Shown: positions 53,718 to 63,429 of the stretch, in pieces
Layout: each line of letters opens with the position of its first letter
Position numbering within the stretch: position 1 is the stretch's first letter
Assembly: GCA_030637025.1 (NCBI GenBank)
Contig: DAOVVV010000003.1
Location: 1 to 64,000 of the forward strand
Reading direction: 5' to 3'
From: JAGLHV01 sp023143305 [NCBI: Clostridia bacterium]
GTDB taxonomy: Bacteria; CBDUZB01; JAGLHV01
Length of the DNA: 64,000 nucleotides
Notes under the pieces: model-generated
What the model saw: the letters and a program-made list of their open reading frames with translations, nothing else
The model's database searches: none
What the model was told of the DNA's origin: nothing
Made by a program: the position numbers and the translations under genes

Positions 53718-56024
53718 TTAAAAAAGCTGACCAATAGTAAAATACCATTGATGCCGGTTAGCTTCAGGAACCGAATCTTTATGATTTAAACCATATCCCC
53801 AATCAAGCCGAATAGGAAATACAGGGGTTTTAAACCTGATACCCGCACCGAACCCTGCTTTCATTTGTCCGTCTCTTGATCCTATTTCCAGAGTCATTTT
53901 ATCTTTTACTGTCCATGACCCTCCGGCATCAGCAAAAATTGCTCCCTGCAGAATTGTATGCCCTTTTTCCGTCACAATGGGAAATTTATATTCTACATTA
54001 AAAACGGCCATATAATTTCCTCCTTCTGCCGGACCAATCTGCCCACGATAATCATAGCCCCTCACACTTTCCGCTCCCCCTACATAAAACTTTTCATAAA
54101 TAGGAACGCTGTCAGAACGGCCAAACTCTTCTACCCGGCCAACTTCAGCGTTAAAAGCCAAAACAAACCGCCAAATAGTAGGACAAAACCAACTGGTAGA
54201 CAATATATTCTTAGTAAAATTATTATCTCCCCCTAAGATTCCCCCTGCTACCTCAGTAGAAAAACTATTTTTTGAGCCCCTGGAGGCATCAAAAACATTA
54301 TCCCGGCTATCCCTTATAAAATAATGGGTGAAACTGCTGGTTGTATTTATTCCTTCCTGAGTTTGCATATATTCAGAATCAGTATCAAAAATTTTTATTT
54401 CTTCATAAGCATAGGTAAGGCTGGTACTATATTTATCGGTTAATCGTCTACCTATTCTTAAATCCCCCCCTTTCCTGCCTTCTTTGTAACGGTCTGTCTT
54501 TTCTATGTCCTCTTCTGTTGTATAAATATAATCTTTTATTCTCACCATATCAAAAACATTGCATCCAAAAGAAGTTCTGGTTCCAAACATCCATCGTTCG
54601 GTAAACCCTATTTCATAATTCTGCTTTTTCTCTCCAAACTCCCAGAGAAGAGTTATTTTTTGTCCGCGGCCAAAAAGATTAGTCTGAGAAACCTGCATTG
54701 TCCCCAATACTCCATCCTGTGAACTATAACCTGCTCCTACACTGGCTAAACCTGTTTTTTGTTCGCTAAGCGATAAAACCAAATCTGCTTTATCTGCAAC
54801 GTCTGTTTGTTCAACATCTATTTTTACATCACTAAAAAAACCTAAGTTATAGATCTTTTCCTGGGTACGCCGAATCTTCCCGACATTAAAAGGATCGCCT
54901 TCTTTTATTAATAACTCCCGCCTAATTACATATTCCCGGGTTATGGTATTACCTTCGATATAAATTTTATCTATATATACTTTTCCTCTTTCTATAAGCT
55001 TGAAATTAACATTCACCAATTTTTTTTCTCTATCCAGGCCTATTTGTGGATTAATTTCCATCCTGATATATCCCTTTTCTGCATAAACACTTTGAATAAT
55101 CATCATCCTTGTTTTATACTTATTGTCATTAAAGATTTTACCGGGAACAAGATCAAGTTTTTTTTTCAGGAATCCTTCTTCAAAAACAGTATTTCCAGTA
55201 AACGTAATCTCACCTACTTTGAATTGTACTCCTTCATCAATAGGAATCTCAATATACATTTCTGTCCTTTCGGAATTATAATTAATCTGCGGTTCTGAAA
55301 TCTTTATTTCCATATATCCTTTTTGTTTATAAAACGATTCTAATGTTTTCAAGTCCGTATTAAATACCTCTTCCTTATAAATTTTTTTCTTCTTTGTTTT
55401 TATTTTCTTTAAAACTTTCTTAAGGGGAAATCCCTTCACCCCGGATAGAGTGATTTCATTTATAGTAATCCGATTTCCTTCAGTAACAAAAAAAGTAACT
55501 ATTACCAACCCTTCCTTTTCCAGGGTTGTCGTAAAAGCTTCCACCTTTACATCTGCATATCCTTTACCCTTATATAATAAAGTTATTTTTTCAGTATCTT
55601 CTTCCATCTTTTTTTGGTCAAAAGCTTCTTTTTCTTTAAGACTTATTTCTCCTTTTAGTTTTTTATTGGAAAACTTTTTATTCCCTTTAAAATCTACTCG
55701 TTTAATTAGTGTCTTTTCTGCCACTTTAAAAACAACCTTTATTCCTTTCTCAAACGGTTCTACATCAAGAACCACTTCATCAAAAAATCCAAGATTATAA
55801 ATATTTCTTATATCCTGGTTAAGACTGTCCTCCTCAAATTCATCGCCTTTTTTAACTTCAATTACGGCAATAATTTCCTTGCTGGCAATAGTTTTGTTTC
55901 CCAAAATCTCTATTTTTCTTATAACCTGGGCAAAAGCAGATTCCACTCCTGCTATAAAATATAAACAAATTAATACCAGGCACATATTTATAACTTTTTT
56001 TAAATTATACTTAAACATCTTCAT
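53718..56024 (-). CDS. bamA: BamA/Omp85 outer-membrane assembly factor
   Basis: A 768-residue outer-membrane protein that inserts beta-barrels. A signal peptide ends near residue 32 (SAFAQ). Five POTRA domains span about 34-420, starting VIRKIEILGNKTI, and the barrel covers about 425-768. The L6 motif VRGY is at 654-657. The last residues WYFTIGQLF end in Phe, like a barrel insertion signal. It lies 188 bp after tamB and upstream of the Skp gene, with its own promoter-like site. Confidence 0.97.
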   Translation of the reverse strand: MKMFKYNLKKVINMCLVLICLYFIAGVESAFAQVIRKIEILGNKTIASKEIIAVIEVKKGDEFEEDSLNQDIRNIYNLGFFDEVVLDVEPFEKGIKVVFKVAEKTLIKRVDFKGNKKFSNKKLKGEISLKEKEAFDQKKMEEDTEKITLLYKGKGYADVKVEAFTTTLEKEGLVIVTFFVTEGNRITINEITLSGVKGFPLKKVLKKIKTKKKKIYKEEVFNTDLKTLESFYKQKGYMEIKISEPQINYNSERTEMYIEIPIDEGVQFKVGEITFTGNTVFEEGFLKKKLDLVPGKIFNDNKYKTRMMIIQSVYAEKGYIRMEINPQIGLDREKKLVNVNFKLIERGKVYIDKIYIEGNTITREYVIRRELLIKEGDPFNVGKIRRTQEKIYNLGFFSDVKIDVEQTDVADKADLVLSLSEQKTGLASVGAGYSSQDGVLGTMQVSQTNLFGRGQKITLLWEFGEKKQNYEIGFTERWMFGTRTSFGCNVFDMVRIKDYIYTTEEDIEKTDRYKEGRKGGDLRIGRRLTDKYSTSLTYAYEEIKIFDTDSEYMQTQEGINTTSSFTHYFIRDSRDNVFDASRGSKNSFSTEVAGGILGGDNNFTKNILSTSWFCPTIWRFVLAFNAEVGRVEEFGRSDSVPIYEKFYVGGAESVRGYDYRGQIGPAEGGNYMAVFNVEYKFPIVTEKGHTILQGAIFADAGGSWTVKDKMTLEIGSRDGQMKAGFGAGIRFKTPVFPIRLDWGYGLNHKDSVPEANRHQWYFTIGQLF

Positions 56025-56179
56025 TCCTCATCTCCTTTTTTTACAACAAATATTTTATCCCTTACTTTTAGACAGTTTTGATTCCTTAAAACTTAGAGGT
56101 ATTTCCCGGCAATGCAATATATTAATATACTTCCTTATGTGAGAATCTAATGGTTTAATAACAAAATAACTAAAAAAAA

Positions 56180-56208
56180 ATTATATCAAAATACTTCAAA
56201 AAAGTAAA
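56180..56208 (-). promoter_or_regulatory. Possible promoter of bamA
   Basis: On the minus strand, TTTACT (56203-56208), a 17-bp spacer and a perfect TATAAT (56180-56185). It begins 5 bp after the tamB stop and would leave a leader of about 150 nt before bamA. The -35 is weak. The rest of the 188-bp gap holds no gene. Confidence 0.4.
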
Positions 56209-56212
56209 GAAA

Positions 56213-59200
56213 TTATTCCTCTTTTTCTTCCTGCCATCCAAAACGCCATTGATGTTCCAGAAAAACCTTTCTTTCTTCTTCACTCAGCCCTAAAACACTT
56301 TTGATATATAAGCTTCTTTTTAATCGATACGACATTTCTATTTCCTGTTGAAGATCCAACTTGTTTTCAAATTTGTTGTACAGTCCCATAGAATATCCCA
56401 GGAAAAACCGGTCGCTCAAATACTTCCCTACAGTAATAGTAGTTCCGTTCCAAATACTGGGCTGGCTATCAGAAATCAAAGGAGTTTCCTGTGCTACTTT
56501 TTCTTCTTTTCTGGTCACTTTAATTACATCTACCCAACCCGTTCGTTTTAGGACGTTTTTTATAAAAGGACTGGCCAGGGTTGCATCGAGAATCCTGAGC
56601 ACTTCTTTTCTTAAAAATACTTCGCGATCTTCCGGGGCCATATTATCAACATCTACCCCGGTAATAGCTAATTTCATTGCTTCTTCCGAATTAGTATTAG
56701 GAAAATTCTTAGAAGAAAATACCGGTTTGACCTCTCCTAATTTTCCTTTTTCAAAAACCATCGTAATAATATCATCTGTCCATTGGCCCTTGCCATTTAG
56801 CTGTGATTCAAATCTCTGAACATGTGTTTCGGCTTTCCCCTCTAAATACTCAACTCCGTCTTTAAACTCCAGAATAGCTTCTTTAATATCAAAGTTTGTT
56901 CCTACATAATTTATATCCCCTTTTATCGCTTCCACTTTCCCTGAAACCTTAATTTTTTTTGTTTTGTCTTTAAGTTTTATCGAGCCTCTCACATTTACAT
57001 TAGCAAACTTGTTTTCGTACCAAACATTTTCCACCGCATTTATCTGAAAATTCCAAATTGCCCGGTTTAAAAAACCCCATTGCGTACTTTTTTGATACCC
57101 CTGGTCTTCCCATATTTTCTTTGTAGGAAGCGGTGGATAAGTAAAATGCGTATTAAATAAGTCCGCAATTCCGTCTATGTGGTAATCCTGTGAATTTCCA
57201 TAAAAACGGGCACTAATCTTAGCTTCCCCTGAAGAAGGTAAATTGGGAAACAAACGGTCAAAAAATCTATTCTGAGGTATTGGTATGTCTTCTAAAGAAA
57301 GGGGAATACCTCTTTCCTTGGAAGTTTCCAGATATAAATCAAATTTTTCTATTTTAAAAAATTCTTTTAAATAGATGCGCCCCCATATATTTATATTTCC
57401 CTTGCCTATTTCGCCATAAACCTTCTTTATTTGTATTTGTTCATCTATCAAATTAATATCTACTTTAAATTTTTTAATCTTTCGCATTACATCCTTACTA
57501 ACTATTTCCGCATTGTCAATAAGAAGATACCCTTTTACTTCCGGTTTTAATAATGTCCCTCCTACTTTAATATTTCCCTCTATCTCCCCTTTAATTTTTT
57601 TTATTTTATCAGAAAAAGAACTTAAAACAGATAAACCTTCTTTGCTTTGAAGAACAAGACTAATATTTATTTTTTTCATTTTATTTTTTTCTTGCCGCTT
57701 AGGACCAAAAACAAAAGGAATTTCTCCCGAGCCGGTAAGCAAACGCTCATTCTTTCTGGTAATATTCAATTCATCGATAATTATCATCTCTTCTTTCACA
57801 AATAATGAGCTTTTAAAGTTATCAAATTTAAATCCGGATAAACTGCCCTCTTCAATATCTAAATTACAGGAAAAAACAGGAGCATTAAAATTTCCTGTAA
57901 GATTTAAATTGAACCTGCTTTTTCCGGTAAAGTTAAAAGCTCTTATATTTAATATCTCCATAATAGTTCCAGCCTCTACACCTTCGTTCAATCCGCAAAT
58001 CAAGAGATTTGTTTTATCTTTCTCTAAATCTAACCGTCCATCCAGAATAAATATTTCTTCTTCTTTTTTATAAATTTTTACATCATTAAAGATAATCACT
58101 GATTTATTGCTAAAATCAATCCGTCCCTTCACATATTTATCTTTCTCATTAATAGGGATAAAGTCCAGGCAATTTTCCTGAAAAGATATTTTTAAATTTT
58201 CTTTTTCAAAATTATGGTTATTTACCCATAAATTATCCGTAATTAACTCGGCTTTCACCTGTAAAACGGGGTTAAACTTTAAACTTCCCTTTCCACAAAA
58301 ACCGCCAAAAAAAGAAATATTAGACAAATTAATATTTTTTAAAACCGGCATTACCTGAAAACGCCATAAATCAGACTGAGAAAAATCCAGATAACTTCCG
58401 GGAGAAAAAACAATTTCTCCTTCTTTTTTTTGCACAGAAAATTGCGAAAAAGTTATTTTTTTATCGGCTAAAACAAATTTTGTATCTAATTTTTTTATTT
58501 GAAATGATTCAATACTTACATCTTCCCCCTGAATATCTCCGGATAAAACAGGCACGGATAAACTCCCTTTTAATTTTAATACTCCGTCTGCTATCCCTGT
58601 TAACTTAATCTTTTCTTCAGCTTTCAGGAAATATTTTAAAAATTTTAAATCTATTTTACTCAAATTAAAAATTAAATTAGTTTCCTTAGACTCTCCGCTT
58701 TTATCTTTCAGAAAAACATTCCCCAAAATACGTACTTTTCCTTCTCTTCCAATTTTCAATAAAGTAGTTTTTAACTTCAACTCTCCCTGGTGATACAAGA
58801 AATTAGATAAAAAACTAAAACCTATACTGCGAAATTGTCCTCTAAAAATATGTAAGTAAGCTTTAATTTCCGGACTAGAAAGCAATCCTGAAATAAAAAA
58901 TTTTGCTTTAATTTGACCTTTCGGTATAGATAATTTAGAAAATTTATCCGGCAATAAAGCAAAAAGAGAAGATATCTCATTAATATTGACAGAGACGTCT
59001 CCCTTAACCTGCGGATTTTCCGAAAAATCAAATTTTAATTTACCCTTATATTCTTTGTTTAAATTAAACGCAGTACAATTGATTGTCTTTTGTTTATAAA
59101 CAATATTACAGCTGGAAGTCTTAAATTTTTTATCATTCAGTTTTAAATCAGAAGACTGTATATTCCCTTTCATACTTAAAGTCGGCTGATAAACAATGTT

Positions 59201-61582
59201 CCCCTTATACTCTGTACTCCCATTTATACGTATATCCCCAATTTTAAAAGATGTAAAATCAGCGGTTAATTTAATATTGTTTTCTGACTCTGACTGGTTA
59301 TATAACGCAATCGCTCCCCAAAGCAATACTTGTCCGTTTTTTTGGCCAAGGGACAAGTTGTTTATTTTAAGTATTTGATTTTCCATAAAGAAATCCAGTT
59401 TTAGTTTCTCTAAAGACACTTTCTTAAAATCCGCTAAAGGGGATAAATTTATTTTACCCTCTATTTTCAACTTTTTAAAATCACGGAAAGATCCGTTAAG
59501 AGTTACTGCCCCTGTTAATTCAGTCTCGTTATTTATGTTTAAATCAGGAAGGTTTAATAAAGAAAGAAACATCTTAGCCTTTGCCCGGTCAGCTATTAAT
59601 TCTGCTTCACCTGTATTCTCTCCGTTCAATTTCATCTTGAAAACACCGGAATAATTATTTAACTTAAAAGAAGTAATTTGTAAAACATCTTTGTTCAACT
59701 GTATATGGGCATTAAAGGTCGAACTGTTTCCGGCAATCATCAAATTCGAACTAAATAACCTGCCGCTGAGAAAAGGGTCCCTTAATTTACCCTTTATTCT
59801 GCCTTTGAAATCAAATTCTCCCTCTATATCATGAAAATATTTCTTTAAATAAGGTAATTCTTTTCCTTCAATTTTTTCAGCGGTCAATTTAAGATTAACT
59901 TGTTTCTCGTTTCCCCTCGACATATCACCCGTAATATTTATTTTCCCTTTATTGGACATTACAATTTTAAATTCATTTATTTTAACTTTTTCCTCAGTCA
60001 ATTTTATCCGGCTTCTAATTTGATAACGTTGATTATCTGTTTTTCCCGTAATTTCCAAGTATTTATTGTCATATTTAAAACCTGCCCTCAAGGTTTTAAA
60101 TTTTTCTTCTTTCATATCTAAGTCAAATAAACTTATTTTCCCACTTATCCGGGGAGATAATAAAGAGCCCTTCGTTTTCAAATAAAAATTACTTATTCCT
60201 TTGATTTTCCCTAAGCCTAACAGTTTACTTAAAAAATTAAGCTCTATATTCTTTGCATAAATAAAAAATTCCGGGTTTTCAACAAAAGAAGGGAAATTAA
60301 AATCCAATACTCCATCCGCATAAACTTCCCCCTCTCCTATCTGGAAAGAAAAATTAGATAAATTAAAAACATTTTTATTATATCGAAAATCGATGATTAA
60401 ATTATCTACAGGGGTCCCATTTATCCTGCTTTTTTTTCCTTTCATTTCACCCGCAAAAACAAGATTGGAAGTACTGCCCTTAACCTTAAGATCTATTTCA
60501 CCTTTACCTTCCAGTTTTATTCTCTCTAAATATTTTTCCTGAACAAATAATTTAGGAAACAAAGAAAAATCAAAATCGGAAGAAATTAATTTTAAATTAA
60601 AGTCCGGATTTATTAAAGGCTTTTCTATCCTTCCGGAAAAAGAAAAGGGAGAATCTCCTACATCTAAAGTCAACCGGGAAACTTCAATTTTCTTATTATT
60701 AAAAATCAATTTCCCATTTATATTAGAAAGGTTATCCGGATACGGATCAATTTTTACTATTCCCTTTTTAACATTAATTGTACCGTCAAAAATCATCTTT
60801 TTTAAAAATTCTTTTTTTAGGGGAAAAGTTCCTTTTATGAAAAAATTTAAATCTAATTTTCCCTCAAGAAATTTTACTCTGGGATCCCATTTTACAAATC
60901 TTGTACAATAAGCCGGATCTATTGCTTCTATATCGACTTTTAAGTCAAAATATTTTTTTTCTAAATCTACATGCCCGAATAACTTTACTTTCTCTTTAGT
61001 ATCCCTTTCTCTTTTTAACCAAACATTTCCGGTTATTACTTTATCCCGGTAAAGATTGAATTTCCCCGAAACATCCTGAAAAGAAAAATACTTTCCTTCT
61101 TCATCTATAAAAAGTTTTCCTTTTTTGAGTATAACTTCTTTAGGCAATAACACAAAAGGAAAGGAACTTTTGGCAGAAGGAGTTATTTTCCCTATATTCC
61201 ACTTATTTTCTTTTTTAGAAAGAAAAACCTGGGGAGAAACAATAACCACTCTATTTATCTTACTCTTTTCTTTTTTATTAAAAATGTGCCAGAAATTATA
61301 ATAAAAAACTATACGCTTACTTTTTAAAAACACACCCTCTTTAAAATTTCCCGGGTTAGAAACAATAACATCTTTTAAAATGATTTTATTAAAAAAATTT
61401 GAAGAAATTTTTCCTATATAAACTTCCTGTTTAAGTGTTTTTTCCAAATAGGGAGTGAGTAAAAGGTTTAAACTTTGCGATACAATACCTGAATTCTGGA
61501 GAAAATAAATCAGTGTCCCTAAAACCAAAGAGATACTTATTATAATCACCCATTTTTTTTTGTTTTTTATCTTTATTTTCAT
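56213..61582 (-). CDS. tamB: TamB-like translocation/lipid-transport protein
   Basis: A 1789-residue AsmA-like envelope protein. A membrane anchor covers about 11-30 (WVIIISISLVLGTLIYFL), followed by an AsmA-type start (LNLLLTPYLEKTLKQEVYIG) and a very long stretch of repeated beta segments predicted to form a hydrophobic groove. The TamB/DUF490 domain is at about 1400-1789 (KGDINYVGTNFDIKEAILEF, then YLSDRFFLGYSMGLY). TamB acts with Omp85 proteins and in phospholipid movement to the outer membrane. It is longer than E. coli TamB (1259). Placement before bamA is common in phyla lacking a separate TamA. Confidence 0.9.
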   Translation of the reverse strand: MKIKIKNKKKWVIIISISLVLGTLIYFLQNSGIVSQSLNLLLTPYLEKTLKQEVYIGKISSNFFNKIILKDVIVSNPGNFKEGVFLKSKRIVFYYNFWHIFNKKEKSKINRVVIVSPQVFLSKKENKWNIGKITPSAKSSFPFVLLPKEVILKKGKLFIDEEGKYFSFQDVSGKFNLYRDKVITGNVWLKRERDTKEKVKLFGHVDLEKKYFDLKVDIEAIDPAYCTRFVKWDPRVKFLEGKLDLNFFIKGTFPLKKEFLKKMIFDGTINVKKGIVKIDPYPDNLSNINGKLIFNNKKIEVSRLTLDVGDSPFSFSGRIEKPLINPDFNLKLISSDFDFSLFPKLFVQEKYLERIKLEGKGEIDLKVKGSTSNLVFAGEMKGKKSRINGTPVDNLIIDFRYNKNVFNLSNFSFQIGEGEVYADGVLDFNFPSFVENPEFFIYAKNIELNFLSKLLGLGKIKGISNFYLKTKGSLLSPRISGKISLFDLDMKEEKFKTLRAGFKYDNKYLEITGKTDNQRYQIRSRIKLTEEKVKINEFKIVMSNKGKINITGDMSRGNEKQVNLKLTAEKIEGKELPYLKKYFHDIEGEFDFKGRIKGKLRDPFLSGRLFSSNLMIAGNSSTFNAHIQLNKDVLQITSFKLNNYSGVFKMKLNGENTGEAELIADRAKAKMFLSLLNLPDLNINNETELTGAVTLNGSFRDFKKLKIEGKINLSPLADFKKVSLEKLKLDFFMENQILKINNLSLGQKNGQVLLWGAIALYNQSESENNIKLTADFTSFKIGDIRINGSTEYKGNIVYQPTLSMKGNIQSSDLKLNDKKFKTSSCNIVYKQKTINCTAFNLNKEYKGKLKFDFSENPQVKGDVSVNINEISSLFALLPDKFSKLSIPKGQIKAKFFISGLLSSPEIKAYLHIFRGQFRSIGFSFLSNFLYHQGELKLKTTLLKIGREGKVRILGNVFLKDKSGESKETNLIFNLSKIDLKFLKYFLKAEEKIKLTGIADGVLKLKGSLSVPVLSGDIQGEDVSIESFQIKKLDTKFVLADKKITFSQFSVQKKEGEIVFSPGSYLDFSQSDLWRFQVMPVLKNINLSNISFFGGFCGKGSLKFNPVLQVKAELITDNLWVNNHNFEKENLKISFQENCLDFIPINEKDKYVKGRIDFSNKSVIIFNDVKIYKKEEEIFILDGRLDLEKDKTNLLICGLNEGVEAGTIMEILNIRAFNFTGKSRFNLNLTGNFNAPVFSCNLDIEEGSLSGFKFDNFKSSLFVKEEMIIIDELNITRKNERLLTGSGEIPFVFGPKRQEKNKMKKINISLVLQSKEGLSVLSSFSDKIKKIKGEIEGNIKVGGTLLKPEVKGYLLIDNAEIVSKDVMRKIKKFKVDINLIDEQIQIKKVYGEIGKGNINIWGRIYLKEFFKIEKFDLYLETSKERGIPLSLEDIPIPQNRFFDRLFPNLPSSGEAKISARFYGNSQDYHIDGIADLFNTHFTYPPLPTKKIWEDQGYQKSTQWGFLNRAIWNFQINAVENVWYENKFANVNVRGSIKLKDKTKKIKVSGKVEAIKGDINYVGTNFDIKEAILEFKDGVEYLEGKAETHVQRFESQLNGKGQWTDDIITMVFEKGKLGEVKPVFSSKNFPNTNSEEAMKLAITGVDVDNMAPEDREVFLRKEVLRILDATLASPFIKNVLKRTGWVDVIKVTRKEEKVAQETPLISDSQPSIWNGTTITVGKYLSDRFFLGYSMGLYNKFENKLDLQQEIEMSYRLKRSLYIKSVLGLSEEERKVFLEHQWRFGWQEEKEE

Positions 61583-61904
61583 TGAAAACCAAACCCCTAA
61601 ATTAAATATTCTTTTTCTTAAAATCCCTTTGACTTATCTATCCACTCTACCCGCAAAATTGCGGATTATACGTATCTATAACCAAAATCCGTAATTAGAT
61701 TTATTTAAGCACCGTCATGTGTCTAAATAAGATTTCTTAACCGACTACTTTTATAAAGGAATTCCAACTTTATAGTATATAACATTTTCATAAATAAATC
61801 AAATTTTCAAGGAAAATAAAAAATTGGATACTGCGGATTTTAAGATTGGTAACCAGCCAGGGACAAAGTATGAATTTTTTACGTTTTATTACTCATATGT
61901 CCGG
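61583..61904. other. Gap upstream of tamB
   Basis: A 322-bp AT-rich gap between the lipA stop and the tamB start, both on the minus strand. I see no gene or RNA. An inverted repeat of TTATTTA and TAAATAA lies near 61703-61730. The words AAAATCCGTAATTAGATT and CTGCGGATTTTAAGATT are loosely alike. The tamB promoter must lie here, but no convincing -35/-10 pair stood out. Confidence 0.5.
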
Positions 61905-62789
61905 TTATTGACCTGGATTTTTTAAGCCTGTTTTAACCGCTGGTAAGTATTCCCCTGCCCGGTAAGAACTACGCACATAAGGGCCACTAACTACATAAAG
62001 GAAACCCATTGATTTTGCTTTGTTCTGATAATAAGTAAATTCCCGGGGATGAAAATATTTCTTTACCGGATAATGCTGCAAAGTAGGAGCCAAATATTGC
62101 CCGATACTTAAAAAATCACATCCTGCCCGACGTAAGTTGGAAAAAGCACTCAAGACCTCTTCTTCTTCTTCCCCTAAACCCAACATCAGTGATGATTTTG
62201 TATAAATTTGAGGATTAAAATCCTTAACTTTTTCTAAAAGAGTAAGTGTTCTAAAATAATCCGCTCCTTGACGCAAATCTTGATACAAACGGGGAACAGT
62301 TTCTAGATTATGGCCAATAATGTCCGGTTTTGCCCGGACAACGATTCTAAGAGCATCTTCGTTCCCTCCAAAATCAGGAATAAGAACTTCTATGGTAACT
62401 TTTTTTTCTTTTGTTTGTCGGCGAATACTAAAAATAGTCCGGGCATAAATATCCGCTCCACCATCAGCAAGGTCATCCCTGGTAACACTGGTAATTACTA
62501 TATGTTTTAATTTAAGCCGGGCTACTGCCTGAGCAACCCTTTTTGGTTCTTCTTCATCAGGAGCAGAAGGAATCCCCTTATCTACATTACAAAACATACA
62601 TCCACGAGTACAAGTCTTACCCAGTATAAGAAAAGTTGCTTCTCCCCGGGAAAAACACTCTGAAATATTAGGACAGGCAGCTTCCTGGCAAACAGAATGC
62701 AAATTTAAATCACTAATTAAACTCTTTATCTGCCTACAATCATTAAAATTAATTTTTTTATTCAACCACTCCGGCTTCCTGATATACAC
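61905..62789 (-). CDS. lipA: Lipoyl synthase (radical SAM)
   Basis: A 294-residue radical-SAM enzyme inserting two sulfurs into octanoyl groups on lipoyl domains. The auxiliary Fe-S cluster uses C34, C39 and C45 (CQEAACPNISEC). The radical-SAM cluster uses C60, C64 and C67 (CTRGCMFC). The closing RSSY motif is present (VRSSYRAGEYLP). I start it at the GTG at 62787-62789 (VYIRKPEWLNKKI). The frame stays open 24 codons further to 62861, but that extension is encoded by an intergenic repeat (62826-62860) and looks spurious. Confidence 0.95.
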   Translation of the reverse strand: MYIRKPEWLNKKINFNDCRQIKSLISDLNLHSVCQEAACPNISECFSRGEATFLILGKTCTRGCMFCNVDKGIPSAPDEEEPKRVAQAVARLKLKHIVITSVTRDDLADGGADIYARTIFSIRRQTKEKKVTIEVLIPDFGGNEDALRIVVRAKPDIIGHNLETVPRLYQDLRQGADYFRTLTLLEKVKDFNPQIYTKSSLMLGLGEEEEEVLSAFSNLRRAGCDFLSIGQYLAPTLQHYPVKKYFHPREFTYYQNKAKSMGFLYVVSGPYVRSSYRAGEYLPAVKTGLKNPGQ

Positions 62790-63032
62790 AGTAAACCCCG
62801 CTTTCCAAACTAAAATTTTGATAAAAGACAGGCACAAAGGCATCAAGGCACTGAGGCACAAAGTTAAAAAATAAACATTAGTCCATAGATAACAAAAACA
62901 GACAAATCCTAAATTCGAATATCTAAATACTAAACAAATTCTAAATCCAAAATACTAAATTCAAAACAAAGACAAAGACAGGCACAAAGGCACAAAGGCA
63001 CAAAGTTAAAGACTAAAGGCAAGAATGAAGGC

Positions 63033-63252
63033 GAAATGTGTTTCGAACGATTTAGCGAATTTTAGCAAAAATAAACGTTTTCAAACCGCTTTTTTTAAAA
63101 CCTCAATTTAATCAATTTAAACTTCCAACTCATATATCTGTTGTCTTTATTCCGTTGTCTATGGACTATCGACTGTGGACTATGGACTATTTTGTTTTTA
63201 CGTGCCCGCAGGGTAAAATTATGCGTCCAGAGAGAAACATACTTTGCCTTTA
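63033..63252. repeat. Second copy of the terminal-inverted-repeat element
   Basis: Left block AAATGTGTTTCGAACGATTT at 63034-63053 and right block GTGCCCGCAGGGTAAAATTA at 63202-63221, then CAGAGAGAAACATACTTTGC. They match the ends of the element at 38223-38384, but the middle differs and holds GGACTAT words. Conserved ends with variable interiors are typical of non-autonomous elements. Confidence 0.65.
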
Positions 63253-63280
63253 TTCTACTCCTCCCCTTTTAATCTCTAGA

Positions 63281-63320
63281 ATAAAGGTAAAATATGTTTC
63301 GAACGATTTAGCGAATTTTT
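63281..63320. repeat. Third left end of the inverted-repeat element
   Basis: ATAAAGGTAAAATATGTTTC followed by GAACGATTTAGCGAATTTTT matches the left end at 38222-38261. With the right end of the copy just before it (63231-63255) it forms an inverted pair, ACTTTGCCTTTATTCTA against TAGAATAAAGGTAAAAT. Confidence 0.65.
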
Positions 63321-63347
63321 CGAGTAAGGCAACCCTTTGAGTCTTTC

Positions 63348-63366
63348 GGGCGACCAAGGGTCGCCC
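63348..63366. repeat. Short G/C-rich hairpin
   Basis: GGGCGACC (63348-63355) and GGTCGCCC (63359-63366) form an 8-bp stem with a 3-nt loop. It is downstream of the lipM-like gene and could affect its 3' end, but no T-run follows on either strand. Confidence 0.5.
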
Positions 63367-63429
63367 CTACATTATACCTTTTCCTTTTATCCTTTAACCA
63401 ATCTAACTAATAAAACCAATCTGAACCAA

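Larger units (their letters stand above)
62790..63429. repeat. Repeat-filled gap between lipM and lipA
   Basis: A 640-bp stretch with no gene. It holds CACAAAGGC-type words (62826-62860 and 62973-63005), low-complexity text such as TAAATCCAAAATACTAAATT, a GGACTAT cluster at 63152-63189, two blocks of the 38-kb palindrome family (63033-63252) and a third left block (63281-63320). A GGGCGACC/GGTCGCCC hairpin lies at 63348-63366. Several words are shared with 35566-35887. Confidence 0.8.

Noticed and set aside
62790-62861. N-terminal extension of lipA to the ATG at 62861
   Set aside because: The extension is encoded by a dispersed intergenic repeat; the GTG at 62789 gives the normal LipA length.
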